A DNA stretch of 64,000 nt from Rebecca billardiae RCC1528 (Eukaryota > Haptophyta), in NCBI GenBank assembly GCA_965240325.2, contig OZ251224.1:2356001-2420000 (forward strand). Direction: 5' to 3'. Shown piece after piece: positions 61,062-64,000 of this stretch. The position numbers and the translations under genes were made by a program. The notes under the pieces were generated by a model. The model was not told the DNA's origin. It was given only the letters and a program-made list of their open reading frames with translations, and searched no databases. Within the stretch, counting starts at the first letter, position 1; each line of letters opens with the position of its first letter.

Positions 61062-64000
61062 AGGGCGGCGGCGGCGGCGCGGGCGGCGGCGCGTTGGGTG
61101 GCGGAGGCGGCGAGGGCGAGGGCGAGGGCGGCGGCGAGGGCGGCGGTGCCGGCGGCGTGGACGGCGGCGCGGATGGCGGCGCGGACGGCGGCGGCGGGAG
61201 CGGCGGCGGCGCAGAGGGCGGCGCGGAGGGCGGCGGGCGCGGCGGTGGCGACGGCGGCGGCGGCTCGGGCACGGTGAGCGTGTCCAGCGTCGGCGGGATC
61301 ACAACTGTCACAAGCCCACCACTCGAGCCATCACCGCCGGCAATGCCGTCACCGCCGGTGCTGCCGCCCTGCGCGGGCGGCAGCAGCTGCTGCGCCCACC
61401 ACGCGTCCGCGCCGCTGAGCTGCAGCTGCCGGCGCGAGCGCCGTCGGCGTCGGCGCCCCAGCTCGTCCCCGCCTCCAAGCGCGCGCAGCGCGAACGACAC
61501 GTTCACGGCGCCCTCCGCCCAGCCGCCCTCCGGGTGCAGAGCCACGGCATACTCGCCCGGGGCCGTTTGCTCGGCGGTCACGACGATGAGAGCGCCGCCC
61601 GACGGCGCGTCGGCGGCAGGCTTGCCGACAAGGACGCGCGGCGCGGTGCCCGCCGCGCCGGCCTCCAGTGCGAAGCGCACGCTCACCTCCGTGTGCAGGC
61701 TCGCCGGCGTGCCGTCGCGGAACGCCACCGCCGCGCGCACGAGCAGGTCGCCACTCGACTCGGCGGAGACACACCCGACTTGCACGTTGCCAATAGACAC
61801 CTCGGACAGGAAGCGCATTCGGTTCGAGGCGATGGCGTGCAGATAGAGCGCATCGGTGAGGGTGACGGAGCCGTCGCGCGTCGCGTCGAGCCGCGGCGCG
61901 CACGGCAGCGCCGACGCCGACGCGCCGAGGGCGATCCGCTCCGCCAGCAGCACGTCGTACGCGCTGAAGACGCAGTCGCCGTCGCTGTCGCCGAGAACGT
62001 CGGGCGCGCAGCAGCCGAGCGGCGCGCGCGGCGCGCACGGGTCGGCTGGCGCGAGGCCGGCGGCGGCGTCGGCGGCATCGTCGAGCTCCCACAGCGTGTC
62101 GGTCACGTGCGCGGCGCACGCCGCCACGCCCGCCGGCCCGACGCGCGCGCGCGGCGCGCGGCACTCCGCTCCCCACACCAGCTCCACAGCCACGCCGTGC
62201 GCACTCGCCGCCCAGCCAATCAGGGCGCTGCCGTTGGCCGCGCCGCCGGCGTTGGCGGCGTCGGCGTCGCGCGGCGCAAAGACGACGGTGGCGAGGCGCA
62301 CGAGCCGGCTGGGCGCGGCAGCGCCGCCGTCGGCGTCGTCCGCCAAGATCCCGTCTGCACCGCCGGCGATGATCAGCCGGCCCGGAAACGCATGGTCGGG
62401 CGCGCAGAGCGCGTGCAGTGCGCGCGCGGCCGGCTCGCACGAGCGCACGCGCAGCACGTCGGCGCGGTAAGCAATTTCGAGTTGGTACAGCCGGAGCGGC
62501 GAGGCGCCGACGTGCGCCCAGAAGCTGAGCTCGGCGGCCTCGCCGCCGTCGAGTAGCCGCACCGGCGGCACGCACGCGAGTGCGCCCTCGCCCTCCTCCT
62601 CCGTGCCGAAGCCCACGCCGATGCGGCCGAGCGGCGGCGTCGCGACGACGGCAGCGAGCGTCGCGCGCGCGACGATGGCGGGCGCGCACGTGACGCGCGC
62701 GCTCAGCTCGACGGCGGCGGCGTGCGTGTCGAGCAGCTCGACGGTGCCGTCGCCCGCGCTCACGTTCACCGCGCACGGCGCGGACGAGCCGTACGCGAAC
62801 GCGCCCGCCAGCGCGCCGTGCGCCGTCGTCGAGACCACGGTCCCGTCGGCGAACGTGGCGGCCAGTTCAAGTCGACCGAGCGTGGCGCGCGGCGCGCCGC
62901 ACAGCGCGGCCGGCGAGGCGCGCGCGCGCACCGAGGCGACGCCGAGCGGCGCGACCGCCGAAATCTCGACGTCGAGCTCGCCGAGCGCGCCGTACCACGC
63001 CACGCGCACGCGCGCGCTGCCCGGCGACACGCCGTCCACGACGAGCACGCTCACGCCGCCGCCGGACACACCGAGCGCGCGCGCGGCCGCGACCGCGGGC
63101 ACAGAGCTCATCGTGTCGAGCTCGGCGGCGGGGACGTCGACCCAGGGCGCGGCGGGGTGCGCGCGCGCGCGCACGCGCAGCACGGCGCGCTCGAACGGGC
63201 CGTCCGCGCACGCGAGCCTGCGCAGCACCAGCGTCTCTGCCGGCGTCGGCGACGCCTCATCCACGTCGGCCGCGGCCGCGACGGCGGCGTCGGCCGCGGC
63301 CGCGTCGGCGGCCGCGTCGTATGCCGGCAGAAGCGTCAGGGCGAGCTCGGGCACGGCGGGCGCGATGGGCAGCGTCGCGCGCGCGGAGCGGCCGCTTGGC
63401 GCGTGCGTGGCGACGAGGCTCACGTCGCCCCGCACCGCCGGGTCCGCGCACGCCGCGCCGGCCGCGCCGGACGCCGGCAGCTGCACGCGCGCCGCGGCAG
63501 AGTCGGGCGAGGCGGGCGAACCGTGATGCGCAGGCGGCGCTCGCGTGACGGGCGCGGCGAGTGCGGCGCAGCCGGCGTCAACGCCGTCGCCCTCGAGCGA
63601 GACGGTGACGCCCGCCGCGCTCGAGACGTCGACGACGCTGCCGTCCGCGTACACCAGCTCCACCGCCACCTCGACCGAGTCCGGGAGCCCGAGCGGCGGC
63701 GCCGCGGCCGGCTCGCTCCCGAATGCGAGCGCGGCCGCGCCGCGCAGACGCACCCGTAGCTCGGCCGGGGGCGCGCGCGGCGTGTCCACGCGGGCGAGGG
63801 CGAAGCCCTCCCACGCGGCGGCGGGCCCCGCGCCGCACGGGTCCCAGAGCACGCGCACGAGCTCGCCGCACGCCGGCTCCGCCGTGGACTCGTCCAGCAC
63901 CACGCCCGTGCCGTTGGCCACGACGCTGAGCCCCGCGTGCGCAGAATAGGTGCCGCCGAGCGCCGCGGCGGCGGCCGCGCCCGCGCGCGGCAGCTCGGCG
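51443..64000 (-). CDS. Giant cell-surface/multipass membrane protein with dockerin-like loops (5' end outside the window)
   Basis: The frame is open from 64000 down to 52337. It then splices (donor GTGCGC at 52336, acceptor CAG ending 52176) to a last exon 52175-51443, about 4130 codons in all. No start is in the window. N-terminal part: repeated beta-sandwich/Ig-like units (VYADGSVVDVSS, TFADGTVVSTT), a cohesin-like strand set, then two dockerin-type Ca2+ loops (DSDGDCVFSAYD, DATRDGSVTLTD) near 61830-62000. A Pro/Ser stalk (61005-61275) leads to TM1 (~60870-60935). More helices lie around 59115-59200, 58835-58915, 57370-57860 and 54740-54940. The C-terminal ~700 residues are Ala/Glu-rich coiled coil with 80-residue tandem repeats, and the last exon adds a charged tail. 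Architecture partly recalls TMEM132 (cohesin plus Ig). An adhesion or mechanosensing role is possible. Confidence 0.7.
52621..53340. repeat. Three 240-bp in-frame tandem repeats
   Basis: Units start at 52621, 52861 and 53101 with an exact 240-bp step, and a partial unit begins at 53341. Each encodes 80 residues (ARDGAASEASE..., then AAAVAAA..KKAAEDAAARE, ending ATAALAxANQRIAELER). The middle and right units are nearly identical and the left one is diverged. They extend the coiled coil of the giant membrane protein. Confidence 0.9.
59400..59670. repeat. In-frame ~138-bp tandem repeat
   Basis: GCGCGAGCTGCTCGGTGACG recurs 138 bp apart (59477 and 59615) with similar flanks. It encodes twice a 46-residue segment containing ANAPPASxPSPSSSRGGAxM and SxSRxFxxxDGLxD in the cytosolic part of the giant membrane protein. 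Confidence 0.75.
61005..61275 (-). other. Pro/Ser-rich stalk region within the giant membrane protein
   Basis: GGCGGC-type triplets on plus encode runs of PPPSPPP, PSAPPSAPP and PPPPPSAPP on minus, similar to hydroxyproline-rich cell-wall stalks of algae and plants. It separates the dockerin-like ectodomain from the first transmembrane helix. Confidence 0.75.

Overview
This is GC-rich eukaryotic nuclear DNA, by eye well above 65% GC except for a few AT-rich islands. It most resembles a unicellular alga, with a haptophyte such as the Emiliania/Chrysochromulina group as best guess. Reasons: GC-saturated genes, short introns with GTGCG-type donors and GCGCAG-type acceptors, one apparent GC-AG intron, a plant/algal acyl-CoA-binding plus kelch protein, Sel1-MYND proteins, plant-like LRRs, and very long single-exon genes beside multi-exon ones. 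There are no operons, rRNAs, tRNAs or CRISPR arrays. The organism call is inference.

Layout. 1-1.7 kb: a ~350-bp inverted repeat and the first copy of a ~550-bp dispersed repeat. 1.7-4.6 kb: 9-exon LRR membrane protein (+). 4.6-7.8 kb: gene-poor, with an AT-rich island and two C-rich hairpin repeats. 7.9-13.4 kb: intronless RING/MYND membrane protein (-), a PARP-type ADP-ribosyltransferase (-) and, head-to-head with it, a NADAR protein (+). 13.4-14.7 kb: second copy of the dispersed repeat. 14.7-15.8 kb: glycosyltransferase-like protein (+). 16.6-23.0 kb: 5-exon multipass EF-hand protein (+). 23.3-24.5 kb: Sel1-MYND protein (-). 24.7-34.2 kb: an intronless ORF of about 3165 codons combining an RNA ligase, HAD phosphatase, 3'-5' exonuclease, 2H phosphoesterase, polynucleotide kinase and a primase-like domain (-). 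34.9-37.1 kb: 4-exon GH30 glucosylceramidase (+). 38.0-39.1 kb: p47-like SEP/UBX protein (-). 39.4-39.8 kb: small membrane protein (+). 40.2-42.7 kb: sugar-nucleotide transferase (-), divergent from a 6-exon acyl-CoA-binding/kelch protein (+, 42.8-46.0 kb). 46.0-48.7 kb: repeat-rich spacer. 48.7-50.3 kb: second Sel1-MYND protein (-). 51.4-64.0 kb: 3' part of a giant surface/membrane protein with dockerin-like loops, running off the right edge (-).

Two loci could be functional modules. The PARP/NADAR divergent pair would place a writer of ADP-ribose and a likely eraser or NAD-metabolite-processing enzyme on one promoter region. The RNA-repair polypeptide carries every activity needed to heal and seal broken RNA ends, plus nucleic-acid trimming and a primase/polymerase-like domain. 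The other genes look like ordinary membrane, lipid, glycan and protein-quality-control functions with no sign of co-operation. Exon boundaries were set by reading-frame phase and domain continuity. For the LRR, EF-hand, GH30 and acyl-CoA-binding genes the summed exons give an intact frame.
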